The notes under the pieces were generated by a model. That model saw only the letters and a list, made by a program, of their open reading frames with translations. It ran no database searches and was not told where the DNA came from. A DNA stretch of 64,000 bases, from assembly GCA_963575745.1 (NCBI GenBank), contig CAUYUJ010016712.1, positions 110,001 through 174,000 of the forward strand. The letters run 5' to 3'. A program made the position numbers and the translations under genes. Origin of the DNA: Prorocentrum cordatum. Taxonomy: Eukaryota > Sar > Dinophyceae > Prorocentrales > Prorocentraceae. This document shows, piece by piece, positions 9,791 to 20,384 of the stretch; the first letter of the stretch is position 1, and each line of letters starts with the position of its first letter.

Positions 9791-9935
9791 CGCGCGGAGT
9801 CCTCAGATCAGCACTGGGGCCCCCCGGCGGCGCCTGTGGCGCCGCCCCTGGCGCGCTCCGCGCGCCATGGAAGGGGGTCCAGCGCCGACCCGAGAAATCC
9901 GCGCGGACATCCGAGTTTTTATGTCTATGTCATTA
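9790..9935. repeat. dispersed repeat family B, copy 1
   Basis: The signature is a GGCGCC-rich palindrome, CCCTGGCGCGC, a CGCGCGCC motif, then a GATCC/GACCC-AGAAATCCGCGCGGACATCC-like stretch. Related copies lie at 26065-26200 and 44480-44620, with a weaker one at 27050-27190. The order of motifs is the same in each. The function is unknown. Confidence 0.6.
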
Positions 9936-9974
9936 TTCGTTCCCTTATAAAGGCCTCGCGAATGGAGTCCGAGT

Positions 9975-10060
9975 GGATGGGGTCGGAGGATCGCGCCACA
10001 TCGCCAACACATCGCCGATGCATCGGCGGTGCGGCGCGAACCTCTGACTCCATGTGCTCT
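9975..10060. repeat. dispersed palindromic repeat family C, single arm
   Basis: GGTCGGAGGATCGCGCC is followed by CATCGCCGATGCATCGGCGG, a perfect-centre palindrome. The same module forms both ends of the 33770-34098 repeat and recurs at 44740-44870. Here only one arm is clear. Confidence 0.65.
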
Positions 10061-10279
10061 GACCCCTTCTGGGAGGCCGACTGCCGAAAATGTGATCAAG
10101 AAGACGATCGTTTAAGAAACCTGGGCCAGCTTCCCTTCGGCTTTTGAAAACACCCCTGGTCCAATCTCTGTTGTTGACGCTGGAGGGGCGAACATGCTCA
10201 TGGAACTGGGCCAGCCTTCCGGCAAGTTGGCTAAGAGACGCTGGCCCAGCCCTTCGGGAGGCTTCTTTGATGAGCCTGC

Positions 10280-10440
10280 TTTCCACCACCACCACCACCA
10301 CCACCAAAGTTGGAGGCGGAGGGGGTCCTCCTCCTCCTCCTCCTCCCCCTCTTCCTCCTCCTCCTCCTCCTCCTTCTCATCCTCTTCGTCCTCCTCCTCC
10401 TCCTCGTCCTCCTCCTCCTCCTCCTCCTCCTTCCCCCCAT
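10280..10440. repeat. CCA and TCC microsatellites
   Basis: Six to seven CCA/ACC triplets at 10286-10306 and a TCC/CTC tract at 10328-10435. The tract is a homopyrimidine run able to adopt triplex structure; no gene is present. Confidence 0.85.
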
Positions 10441-10763
10441 CCAACTTATGGTGGTGGTGGAAAAAAGGTCCATCATTCTTAATCAGCTGCTCGACCACTG
10501 AGAAGCAGGGAGGCAAAGTAAGAGCGGGAACCGCCGGCGGGGCCCCGCCTCGTGGGGGTGCGGGGAGGGGCGTGCCGGGCGCGCGCGCCGCCGCCGGCAC
10601 TGGGGGGGGCCCTTGGGTGCCAGTGCCAGGCAGGGGTGGCCGACGGATCGGGGGTCGGCCCGAGGAGGAGAGGACCGAGAGGAGGCACTCTGAGCCACCC
10701 TCTCTCCTCATCCTCCTCCTCCTCCTCCGCCTCCTCCTCCTCATCATCACATCACCATCATCA

Positions 10764-10921
10764 GTGGGGAAACCAAAAAGTACCGATACCGCTGATCCCC
10801 GGACCTCTCCCGAGGTGCACTCTGACCGAAATGGTAAAGCGAATCCAGCAGTGACGACGAGGGCCTCCCAGGAGAGGAAAACGAGGAAAGGGTAGCGGTA
10901 TGGGTACCGTTCCTCCTCTGG
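10764..10921. mobile_element. MITE-like element family 2, copy 1
   Basis: A 158-bp non-coding unit. The left end carries GTACCGATACCGCTGATCCC and the right end GGGTAGCGGTATGGGTACC, which are inverted copies of each other. The middle (CCGGACCTCTCCC, CACTCTGACC, GCGAATCCAGC) matches the copy at 33874-34036 in order and spacing. TCATCA flanks both sides (10758-10763, 10922-10927), a possible 6-bp target duplication, though the surrounding ATC microsatellite makes that match weak on its own. No open frame; presumably mobilised in trans. Confidence 0.72.
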
Positions 10922-10968
10922 TCATCATGATCGTCATCATCATCGTCATCGTCATCATCATCACCACC

Positions 10969-11001
<33 letters not shown>

Positions 11002-11035
11002 GTCGTCGTCATCATCATATGATTCTTCATCATCT
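10922..11035. repeat. CAT/CAC microsatellite
   Basis: ATC, ATCGTC and CAC triplets in which MITE family 2 copy 1 appears to have inserted; the preceding CAT/ATC bases at 10741-10763 are the other half of the same tract. Confidence 0.85.
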
Positions 11036-11039
11036 GCAC

Positions 11040-11555
11040 TATCCCCTGGCCCCTCCTATCCCTCTCGCTTCTGAGCAACTCCTCGTCGCACCACCCGACG
11101 CGTCGGCAGGGCGGACAGGGCGTGTCGCCAGAGACTTTCTCGCCCACCCAGGAAGACATACGTTTGAAAAGTTTGCTTTCGATACGCATCTCCTCCGCGG
11201 TGGCTGCACTTTGAAGGACCAAAAGGCTTCTAGACTACATAGATTGATCGCGTGTCTTTACAATGTTCGTGCACACGAAAAATGGTCCAGCTGTTTTACA
11301 TGTCTGGATACGAACACTCACTTCTGAAGTCCGCCGACCCTGTCGGCGCGTGTGAGGGGCTTGTCCGTTCGAGTTGTCGTCTCCATCATCCGTTAGTCGT
11401 CGTCTCTGTCGTCCCCTTTCCATGCAGCGCCCATTTCCCTGGGCCCGACGCCGCTCCCCCCCTTTGCCTGGGCCGTCCTCCTCAAGGGCGTCAGCCAAAG
11501 CGAAGTTGAGCAACGTCGTAATTCAGAAGCTCCTTTCCTTTGATCCCTCCCCCGT
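11040..11555. other. no recognisable gene
   Basis: Mixed-sequence DNA without repeats or convincing frames on either strand. Confidence 0.4.
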
Positions 11556-11559
11556 CGGG

Positions 11560-12245
11560 GGGGGTCCCGGAGGGGGGTCCCCGGGGGGGGGGAGGAAGCC
11601 TCCCCCCCGGGGGGCCGTCCGAGATCCCAAAAAATCGCCAGGACGGGCCAAGAGTGCCCGAAGAGGCCCCCAAGAGGGTCCAAGAGGGTTCCGAATCGCC
11701 GAACAATATGTCAAAGACGCCTTCACGGCCTCCGGACGGCCCATGAGGCCTGCAAGACGCCCCAAGAGGCCTCCAAGAGCACTCCGAAGAAGGCCCCGAG
11801 AAGCAACTCATAAATTACCCCTCGTTTTTGAAGGATTTTGGCGTTCTCGCTCCTTCCGCTTCAAGACGCGCCAAGACGGCCAAAGAGGCCCCCAACATCG
11901 CCCCAAGACGGCCCAAAGTCCTCCAAGACGTTCCCGAAACGGCCCAAGAGGGCCCCCACGACGGCCCGAGACGCCTCCAAGACAGGCCAGAAGGCACCCA
12001 AGACGGCTCCAAGAGGGTGCCCAGACGGGGGACCTGAACGGGCATCTCGAGCCCTCGCCCCTAGAAGCTCTCAGGAGGCCCCAAGAGGCCTCCAAGACGC
12101 CCCTAAGAGGACCCCAGGAAGCCCCTGGAGGCCCCCAAGAGGCTCCCAAGAGGCACCCCAGGAGTCTCCCCGAACGCCCTCAAACTGCCCAGCCCACCAG
12201 AGGCCCCCGAAAGCGCTTCGAAGAGACCCCGACAAGCATCCCTAG
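11560..12245. repeat. CCAAGAGGCC-type short-period repeat, island 1
   Basis: After C- and G-runs at 11546-11610, the plus strand becomes a degenerate array of CCAAGA(G/C)GGCC, CCCAAGACGG and CTCCAAGA units every 10-15 bases. The unit GAAGGATTTTGGCxT near 11830 recurs in the island at 39950. Further islands: 37790-38220, 38640-39470, 39950-40420, 41385-41900, 50690-51030; one inverted at 30950-31130. Spurious Pro/Arg/Lys frames run through all of them. Confidence 0.8.
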
Positions 12246-12249
12246 AACT

Positions 12250-13580
12250 CTGACCCACGTCAGCGTCGTCGTCGTCGCCGCCTTCTGCACCCGCGGAGGG
12301 TTCGCTCAGAGCAGAATAACGAGTCCCCGATCACCGAGAACAGAGAAGGACGGTGCCAGAAGTCGGTAGGACGGGAGGGGGATAGAAAGGCAAGCAGCAG
12401 AGAGGAGGACGGGCGGAGGGATCAGGAGGGAGCGGGACGATGGCAGGGCTGAGATCCCAGGTTTCTCGAACCTCTCCCCTCAAATTTCCACTCGCACGGA
12501 CCCACGTACGTCCGTGCCCCTACCAACACGTCTCGCGCTACAGTCCACCCGCCAGAGAATGCTAGCTACCCAGTTCACGCCGAGAACTCGACCTCCAACC
12601 TTCCAGATCAAAGTACCAGGGCTTCCAGCACCAGGGGTCCTCCTACTGCTCTTTCCCCCACCCCGTCTTCCCCCTGCCCCTGCTCCCCCTCCCCATCCTT
12701 CTCTGCATCCACCATCTTCTGCTCCACCGCGTCATCCGCCTCCTACTCCTCCTCCTTCTCCTGCTCCTCCTCCCCCTCTTCCTCCACGTCATCCTCGTCG
12801 TCGTCGTCTTCAGGGTCGGCGGCACCAGCCGTATGGCCTTCACAACATGTTTAGCTACAGGCGGTGTGATTCCTTACGTTCATATACGGCCATATGATTA
12901 GATACGATCGGATATCAATCGGCATGGATAGATGCCCTTCGATGCGGCGCCCATCGCTGGGAAACAAAACCACCTGGCAATAGGAAGCATACGCTTAGAT
13001 ACGTCACCATGTATCTGCTGCAATGTCCCCACCGCATCAAAATAAGCAGCATGGCAGATAGCGAGCATGACGATCAGGACGACAACGAAGACGAGGATGA
13101 AGAGCAGGGTTGAGGAGTGACGCAGAGGTGTGGTGGCGAGGAGCAAGGGTAGATTTCCAAATGTGGCTCTCGCCTACCAGCCGCGCACATCCAGCCTCAA
13201 AGCGTCAACAGTGCCAAGGATGAGAAGCGGCAATGTGTTCCTACTGGAGCACCCTCGCATGCTCTTCCAAATTGATGGCCGTAAATGGTGCTGCACGGTT
13301 GTGAACCGGGCTTCTCACCCGAGCTCTCCGAATGGCGGCTCAACCAACACATCCGTGTGCGCGCTGTAGCTAACAGCTACCCGGATGGAGAGCGGCCCCT
13401 TCTTCCCAAAACAGTGCCTGCAACTAGGTGCTGCTACGTTTCTTTCTTACGCCATGTAACTGTACGGAGGTGCCGAGTGTTCGGCGCCCGTGGGCGCCTC
13501 GATGGCGCCCGCGCTGCACGGGTATGCCAACGTTCCGCCCGGCGCCCGCCCGTGAGCGCCTCGCGGGCGCCTCGTGCGCC
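12250..13580. other. no recognisable gene
   Basis: Contains a short C/T-rich stretch (12640-12810) and otherwise unique sequence. Frames up to about 130 codons occur on both strands, without motifs. Confidence 0.4.
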
Positions 13581-13584
13581 GGAG

Positions 13585-13725
13585 GGCCCCGCAGCTTGCA
13601 CCACACAGCCTGCACCACACAGCCGTTGCCGCACTGCGCTCACCACATCGCCTACAACACATAGCTAACACCGAACAGCTGTCACCCCACGACCTAAACC
13701 ACAAAGCTTGCACCACATGCATTCT
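13585..13725. repeat. TGCACCACA-type repeat island
   Basis: About eight degenerate units of roughly 15 bp around GCTTGCACCACAYAGC. The same unit recurs at 17010-17130 in this orientation and at 15660-15920 as its complement (TGGTGCAATATATG), with scattered units near 14410-14460. Confidence 0.7.
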
Positions 13726-13952
13726 CCTTGGGATCCCCCCCCCCTCCCGAGCCAGGACTTAACTGGCCGAATGGTTTGGCAGCAACGTTCATTCTCCATG
13801 CGAACTCGTACCATCCCGGCCCGACCAGTATCGCCCGCCCACCCCCTGATCCATGTCAAAGTTTGCGCGCATACTCGTTCACCTCTCGATAGATCATGTT
13901 TCAAGAACCCTCTGCACAAAACAACACCCCCCCAACCAAAAATATTTAAAAA

Positions 13953-13954
<2 letters not shown>

Positions 13955-14019
<65 letters not shown>
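13955..14019. repeat. poly(A) run of 65
   Basis: 65 consecutive A directly after an AT-rich segment (AATATTTAAAAAATAAA). It could be the tail of a recently retroposed transcript or a homopolymer microsatellite. I found no target duplication and no upstream gene, so the origin is open. Confidence 0.9.
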
Positions 14020-14020
<1 letters not shown>

Positions 14021-14800
14021 GACACGCGCACACATGCCAAACGCATTATAAACACACTATGCCCGCAATCAGTTCAACACAATAGCATCAACATTCATGT
14101 TGGTTGCACGATGAAGATTGTCGGCCAGCGCGCAACTTCTGAAACTATACGACAGAGAAAAGGATGTCAGCAATCTCGCCCAGAACCCGCATTTTCAGCT
14201 CTCCACGCTTTGCATTTGCGTTGATCCAGCATACGGCCAGTGCGCGAAACAATATCAAGTAACACTATACAGGCCACACGCGCGCGCGCGCGCCGCCACG
14301 GCGCGTGACAAAATCCTCCCACGACCAGCGGTATCCGAAGCATTTCAAGGTAGAGCTCGTCGAAAACATATGTTAGCCAGCGTGGACCCCAAACAATAGG
14401 CTTCTAGCAATACACGCTGTGCAATACATTTGGAGCAACATGTGTGGCGCAACCCATGTGATGCGACTGTTTGAAACAAAGGAATTGACACATCCCATGT
14501 TCTTGCAAACATCCCACCCACCCACCCGCAACTTGGTTTGCAAAACCCACGCGGTGACGATTGCGATGCATCCTTCGCGTTGGCTGGTGTATCTCTGTGG
14601 CCGCGCCAACCCAAGCAACCACGCGCAACGGCCAGCTAGTTTGGCGCCACCGACGCGGTCGCGGTGGCGCTGACCGCTGGGCGCATCCCAGCGGACGATG
14701 ATGGTAGTAGCGATGCTGGTGACGAAGGCGGGGTCACTGCGGGCGCCGATGCTGATCACGCCGACGACGATGACGACGTCCTCGCGTCGGCGATGCAGGT
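14020..14800. other. no recognisable gene
   Basis: Includes a short GC dinucleotide run at 14279-14293 and a few TGCAATACA-like units near 14410; otherwise unique sequence with no supportable reading frame. Confidence 0.4.
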
Positions 14801-14804
14801 GTTG

Positions 14805-15480
14805 GAAAAAGTTCGACATGCGCGCGCGGCCGACGCGCGAGAGTAGCCCAAATGGTATTATCTGACACGGATCGTGCCCCCCAGCACGCGCGCAAGGGGG
14901 TGCGAATGATGTCGATATGCGGCGAGAAATGCCCGTTTGGCAAGATCCCATGAAAATATTGAAAAGCCGGGTTTCCTTGGGAATTCGCAACTGCGCGCGC
15001 GCAAGCTTTTTTGAAATCTGATGTGGCGAAACCATGTGGTTTTGTACTTGCTTGTTTGGAAATTCCGTTTTGAAATCGCTACGGGATCGCAAGTTGCTGA
15101 AGGATTCCGGCATGCGCGCGCGACGACTCGCGCGCGCGCATTTCGTCCCACGTTTGCAACAGATTCTCGCGACGGCACGCGCGCAAAGGCGTTCGAACGA
15201 TGCCGACATGCGCGCGCGATGCCCGTTTGGTAGTATTTTGAAACACCGATGGTTTTGTTTAGAATTCGCACGAGCGCACGCGCCAATGTTTCTGAAAATC
15301 CGTGTTGCGAAACCGTATGTTGTTATATGTTGTTTGGACACTCGATTGTGAAACCCCTACGAAACCCATGGTTTTTGAAAGATTTCGGCATGGGCGCGCG
15401 ACGACGCGCGTGTGAGCACTTCGTATATTTTGTTGCAAAGAGTTTTTGGAAACTTATAACCTTTGATAAACCAGTGCACG
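14805..15480. repeat. 281-bp CpG-rich tandem repeat, island 1
   Basis: About two and a half copies. Landmarks are GCGAAACC at about 15023 and 15307, and GGCATGCGCGCGCGACGAC near 15111 followed by the diverged GGCATGGGCGCGCGACGAC near 15388, giving a period near 281. Each unit includes GTTTTGAAATCGCTACG, the alternating GC stretch, CTCGCGACGGCACGCGCGCAA and GCCCGTTTGGTAGTATTTTGAAA. The same unit occurs at 31200-31600. The alternating purine-pyrimidine GCGCGC blocks favour Z-DNA. Confidence 0.82.
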
Positions 15481-15639
15481 CGCATAGCATTTGTTGCAGA
15501 AGAAGGTGGGTGTGAAGGGGTCGAACCCGGCTTGGCCCGGATGGTACGAGTTCATACTTAGGATGGATAATGGGGCAGAATCATGTGTAACTTGCAAAAC
15601 AAAAAGGGTGTACCGACAAAGCCGGGGGGGGGGGCGAAT

Positions 15640-16070
15640 TGTTTATTTGGAAGGAGAATTTACGCAGTGCAATATACGTGGTGCACCCATGTGGTATGAT
15701 TTATGTTGTGGCATATATCATGTGGAATGTGTGTCGTGCGACCCATGATGTGCAATATATGCCAAATGTGCGAGGGCAATCTACGTGGTGCGATACATGT
15801 GGTGCGGTCTCCGCAGTGCAAGCTACGTGGTGCAATATATGTGGTGCGACCTATGTTGTGCACTGTACGTGGTGCAACATATGTTGTGCGATCTACGTTG
15901 TGCAATTTACGTGGTGAAACCCACGTGGTGCGATATACATATATATATATGTATATATACATGTCCGAAAGTGATATATATATATATATATATATATAGA
16001 TATACATATATATATATGCTGTGCAATATATGCGGTACAACCCGCGTCGTGCAAGATATGCGGTGCCATA
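15640..16070. repeat. TGGTGC 15-bp minisatellite with TA tract
   Basis: About 20 degenerate units of ACGTGGTGCAATATATG from 15660 to 15935, then an AT-rich TA/ATATAC tract (15938-16018) and a few more units to 16070. This unit is the reverse complement of the one at 13585-13725 and 17010-17130. Confidence 0.82.
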
Positions 16071-16084
16071 TATGCGAAGTGAAT

Positions 16085-16345
16085 GGAACGGCGACGGGGC
16101 GGCAACGGCGGCAACATAGCCGCCAGACCGAGAGGCAGTCCCAGGCGACGGGCGGCGGCTAGGCTGCGACGGGGCGGCGACGACGGCAACATAGCCGCCA
16201 GACCGACAGACAGGCCCTGACGACGGGCGGCGACACGGCGGCGACGGCGGCAACACATTTGCCAGACCGACAGACGGGCCAACTTCCTTAGAACAGATAT
16301 TAAACGCCCAAATGCAAGCACTGATTTGGGAATGAAAACTAAATG
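16085..16345. repeat. GGCGGCGACGG repeat family D, copy 1
   Basis: Two to three units of about 75 bp. Each contains GACGGGGCGGCGAC, GGCAACATAGCCGCCAGACC and CAGGC(C)C-GACGACGGGCGGCGAC. A unique 3' tail with AAATGCAAGCACTG and GGAATGAAAACTA follows. The tail is shared with the array at 31960-32265, so this is one mobile or dispersed unit and not merely convergent GC-rich sequence. Confidence 0.75.
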
Positions 16346-16494
16346 CGGTTCAACAAAAAGTCTGTCTGATTTCTTTTGGCGCGCGCACTTCGCCACCACC
16401 ACCCGACCCAGCGCCATCGCATCAACGCCGTAACCGCCAACACCAATCGCAAGCATTGCTGCCATTATCCGCCCATCAGCTTCGTCAGTGGCAC

Positions 16495-16690
16495 AATAAC
16501 ATCATCATCCCCATCGTCATCATCATCAGCAACATCACCATCACCATCACCATCATCACCATCATCTGTATCATCGCCGTCGCCGCCAGCATCGACGCGT
16601 TCGTTGGCGTCGCCGCTGTCACCGTCACCATCGACACCACCACAAGAACTGTCATCATCGTTGTCGCTGTTGCCGACGTCATCATGATAT
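16495..16690. repeat. CAT/CAC/GTC microsatellite
   Basis: ATCATC, ACCATC and GTCGCC triplets. Flanks from 16345 to 16495 and 16690 to 17000 are unique GC-rich sequence without a recognisable gene. Confidence 0.8.
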
Positions 16691-17004
16691 CGTGCCCGCC
16701 CGAATCACCGACATGCAGTGAAGCGCCCGCGCGCCAGCGCGGCCTCTGAGACGCGCTGGGAAATTGGCACCGGCAAGCGCCATCGCGGCAGCATCAGCTG
16801 TGCCAACCCAGTTTGCCGCCCCGCGCGCGAGCTTGCGAGCGCCAGCGCAACCGCAGAGAGACGCCATCAAGGGCCAAGCAGCCACCGCAATCGCGGCCGC
16901 ATTGGCTTTGCGAAACAAGTTGCGGGTAAGAAGGTGTGAGAATGGCGCGAGCAACCGACATGACAACTCATCGGTTGGCCAAAAATACGAGCATCTCATT
17001 CTTT

Positions 17005-17135
17005 ACACATCATAGCGTGCACCACACTGCGTGCACCACACAACTTGCACTACACAATGTACACCAGGTAGCTTGCAACACGTAGCATGCACCACGTAGC
17101 TTGCATCACATAGGTTGCACCTCATAGCTTACAAA
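17005..17135. repeat. TGCACCACA-type repeat, second island
   Basis: Units GCATGCACCACGTAGCTT, GCTTGCATCACATAGG and similar, about 15-17 bp each; same family and orientation as 13585-13725. Confidence 0.7.
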
Positions 17136-17139
17136 TCCA

Positions 17140-18095
17140 CATTTCAAGAATATGACTGCCTGGAGTCCACTGTGGCAAACATCAAGACTGAACTCGCCGG
17201 ATGCTGATTTGGGGGTTTCTGATCCCACTGCTCAAAGATCAAGACATGGAGACGACTCCTGCTCAAAATGGGAAAGGGGTTCTCGCTTCAATGGCACAAC
17301 CATGGGGCCCTCTTCCTTCACTGAAGCCTCCCCACAACTGCAGGGAATGCTGGGGTGAACTGCCGCCGAAAGAACTTGAAACGGGGATGCGTTTTGCAAC
17401 GTCGCTGGTGCACCCTTGTTTCACGATGGCCCTCCTGATCTTCCTTCGTGTCCTCCTGGTCTTCCTCCTCCCCTGGCTGCCCGCGCCGTCCGCCCCCCAG
17501 GCTGCTGGCTGGCACCCGTCGGGCTGCTGGCGAACTGGGGCGTTCCCTCGAGCGTGGCTCCGCCACTTGATGGGGAGCGGGTGGGGCTGGGGCCCGGCGG
17601 CTCGAGAGGGCTGCCGCGGCCGACGCCCTGGCAAGGGAGCGAACAAAAATCTTTGTCCCCGTTTTCTGGCTGCCTGCTGGCCCTGCTCGGGCTGCGGACG
17701 GCGAGAGGCACCTACCTGGTCTTCGGCACGCTCTGAGGGCTGTCCCTTCTGCGGGACCACACGGCATGCCAGGCCTTGCCGTCCCCCTCCTCGTTCGGCG
17801 GACTTTAGTAGCTAGGCTGTAGGGTTCGGGCGGCAAGAAAAAACAATAAAACCGCCTGAATGTAGACTACGACGTGCAGGAGGTGCAAAGCGAGGCGGAA
17901 AGTGGAAGGCCCGCGAGGGCAAAGAGTATTAGAACCGCAGGCGTCGACAAGGTAGCCCCCATCCCCCCCATCCCGTCCCGTTTTCTCCTCCTTCTCCCTT
18001 TCCTTCCTCAACACCGTCCCCTTCCCCCACGGCCCACGAGCCCCACCCTCACCACCTCAGCACCACACACCGTTTCCTGCCTCCCCTCCTCCTCA
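17140..18095. other. no confident gene
   Basis: Open frames over 160 codons exist on both strands between 17201 and 17836, which is a sign of GC-rich chance frames. A plus-strand frame includes a hydrophobic Leu/Phe-rich run (about 17430-17500) and several Cys pairs late (17690-17790). I cannot assign a family. Confidence 0.35.
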
Positions 18096-18099
18096 CCCG

Positions 18100-18255
18100 C
18101 CTCGTCGCCCTCCTCCTCCTCCTCCTCCTCCTCCTCCTCCTTCTCATCTTCCTCCTCCTCCTCATCCTCATCCTCATCCTCATCCTCATCCTCATCTTCA
18201 TCCTCACCCTCATCCTCCTCCTCCTCATCTTTATCCTCATCCTCATCCGTCATCC
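18100..18255. repeat. CTC and CATCCT microsatellite
   Basis: CTCCTC (18108-18160) followed by CATCCT hexamers (18162-18250). It gives poly-Ser and poly-Glu/Asp frames on the two strands. Confidence 0.88.
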
Positions 18256-18259
18256 CTAA

Positions 18260-19475
18260 CCCCCAAGCCTATTCCTCTTTTCCCTCTGTCTCCCACTCCG
18301 TTGTACCTACCTTGCTGCCACGAAGCCTCCACGCCGGCAAAAGCGTCTCGATGGGAACTGCGGCATCAAGCTCGTGCAAAACAGGTATCACTCTGCAAAC
18401 AAATCAAGGGCCTCGACGGGGGGATGTAACGTCTCACAGCCCATTGCCCCTGCCCACCCCCCACTCCCCAGCTGCCCCATCCTCCCCTTCTGGCATGAAA
18501 GAGACGGGTCCTGGCAGAAACGGGCTCTCCCCAGGACAAGGTCTGTCATCCCGAAACGTTTCTCGACAGCTCCAAGGCCCGTGGAGGGAACCCCGTGAGC
18601 CTGAAAGCATTTTTCCGTCGCATCGCGGCAGAGGCGATCCATTCGCGCGCTCGAGTAGCCAAGGACGCGCGGCGCACCAATTAACCGGCAGCAAGAGGAG
18701 GAAGAGGGCGGCCGCAGAAAGCAGGCGGCGGAGGGGGGCATTCACCACGGAAAAAGTTTCAGGATGAGCGCGCCGGGGCGGCCACCCTGTGCTGAGGCGA
18801 CCTGGCAGTGGACGTGAGGCGGCGTCACGACCACACCCTTACCCGAAAGCACACACACAGACGACAAAAAATATAGGCCCCGTTTCCCGCAGGATCCCCA
18901 TCAGACATGGCGAGCCCTGCCCCTGCCCCAACATCCCTGGATCCAGATCACACCCTTTCCTTTCCCCATACGCCCCCCTACCCGGGCGCGCGCGTAGGCT
19001 GATTATCTCCCGCCGCGCGCGGTGCCGCACAGCCAGGGCGGCCCATCCCGACGACGAGCCCGCCAACAGCGCTCGCCAAGGGGGGCTGCAGAAGCACTGA
19101 GAGAATTAAAATGGATGTAAGAAGGTAAGCATGAAAGATCAGGTCCTCACATCTCTCGGCTAGTTTCACGAGCAGCTGTGTAGTGATTGCCCAGCAGTGA
19201 GAACAGAACCTCAATTTAAGCCCATGGTGGAACCTTGAACAATGGGTTAAGTGAGCAAATCCCCCGACACATGTACCTGCTTCCCCAGGGGGAGTCTCAT
19301 ATGATCGCCCTCAACATTGACAAGGACAGACTGGTCAGTCTGGAACCATTGGGTTATACACACCTTCGTCGTAGAGTTGAAACACCCACTACCTGTCTTA
19401 CCCGAGCTATCTACTGTATGTCCAAACGAAAACAATGCACAAACAACTGGGGCGGGCGGTCGGCCTGGCCCAGGG
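18260..19475. other. no recognisable gene
   Basis: Unique sequence, GC-rich to about 19080 and then more AT-rich (19090-19440). No frame has recognisable motifs. Confidence 0.4.
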
Positions 19476-19477
19476 AG

Positions 19478-20045
19478 GCTGAGGAAGAAGAGGAGAAGAA
19501 GAAGAAGAGAGGGGAACGAGGAGGATGAAGAGGAGGAGGAGGACAGAGAATGAGGAGGAGGAGAGGAGGAAGAGGTGAAGGAGGAGGAGAAGGAGGAAGA
19601 GGAGGAGGAGGAGGGGGAGGGGGGGGGGGAGGAGGGAGGAGGAGGAGGAGGAGGAGGAGGAGGAGGAGGAGGAGGAGGAGGAGGAGGCGTAGGAGGAGGG
19701 AGAGGGAGGGGGAGGGCGAGGAGGAGGGGGAGGGAGAGGGGGAGGGAAGGGGGAGGAGGAGGAGGAGGAGGAGGAGGAGGAGGGAGGAGGAGGAGGGGGA
19801 CGAGGACGAGGACGAGGACGAGGAAGCGGGGCACACGCCCGTGGTGCGCGACCCTGTCGCCCCGCGCGCGCGGTGCCCTGGTCGCGCTCACGCCCCCAGG
19901 TTGGACGGCACCGGCTGATAGGCCGCTTTCACTCGGAGCTGGAGGGGGGAGGGAGGAGGGAGGAGGGGAGGTGAGGAGCGGGAGGAGGAGGAAGGGGAGA
20001 AGGAGGAGGAGGAGGAGGAGAAGGAGAAGGAGGAGGACCAGTGCA
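19478..20045. repeat. GGA/GAGGA polypurine tract
   Basis: Nearly uninterrupted purines on the plus strand from 19478 to 19835 (AGGAGG, GGGGGA, ACGAGG). After an 80-bp GC-rich break comes a second block at 19940-20035. The tract is a candidate H-DNA or G-quadruplex former. Frames of over 200 codons here are artefacts. Confidence 0.9.
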
Positions 20046-20384
20046 AATCCAAGAGGCATCAACGATGTTGCAATAAACCCTCTCTCACAGTCCCCTCTTC
20101 ACAGGTCCCTAACAGATCTTAGTCTCACTGCGGGAAGTGGCCCATTGAGAGACAACATAATCCTCAGTCATGCCAAAACACTATTCCTGGGACTTCAACG
20201 CCGCGGATCAACGTGAGCGCTGCGTCCTGACAGTCCTGAGTCGCGCCAGAACGCCATTCCTGGAACTGCAACACCGCGAATCGAACCAACGTGACTACTG
20301 CGCCCTGGCAACCCTAAATCGTACCAGAGCACAGATCGTGGGATCTGGACCATACATCCTTCAAACGGCTGCAACCTTTTAAGA

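Noticed and set aside
15510-15540. Possible tRNA or Pol III B box (GGGGTCGAACCCGGC)
   Set aside because: No matching acceptor stem, anticodon arm or A box at the right distance could be found; similar GATCGAACCC hits at 25709 and 35361 also lack tRNA context.
13585-17135. CRISPR-like array
   Set aside because: Units are degenerate, spacers are absent, and the host is a eukaryote.
17201-17836. Membrane or zinc-finger protein
   Set aside because: A Leu-rich run and Cys pairs are present, but equally long frames occur on the opposite strand and no family pattern fits.
19247-20216. Glycine/arginine- or proline/leucine-rich proteins
   Set aside because: Products of the GGA purine tract; no flanking domain.
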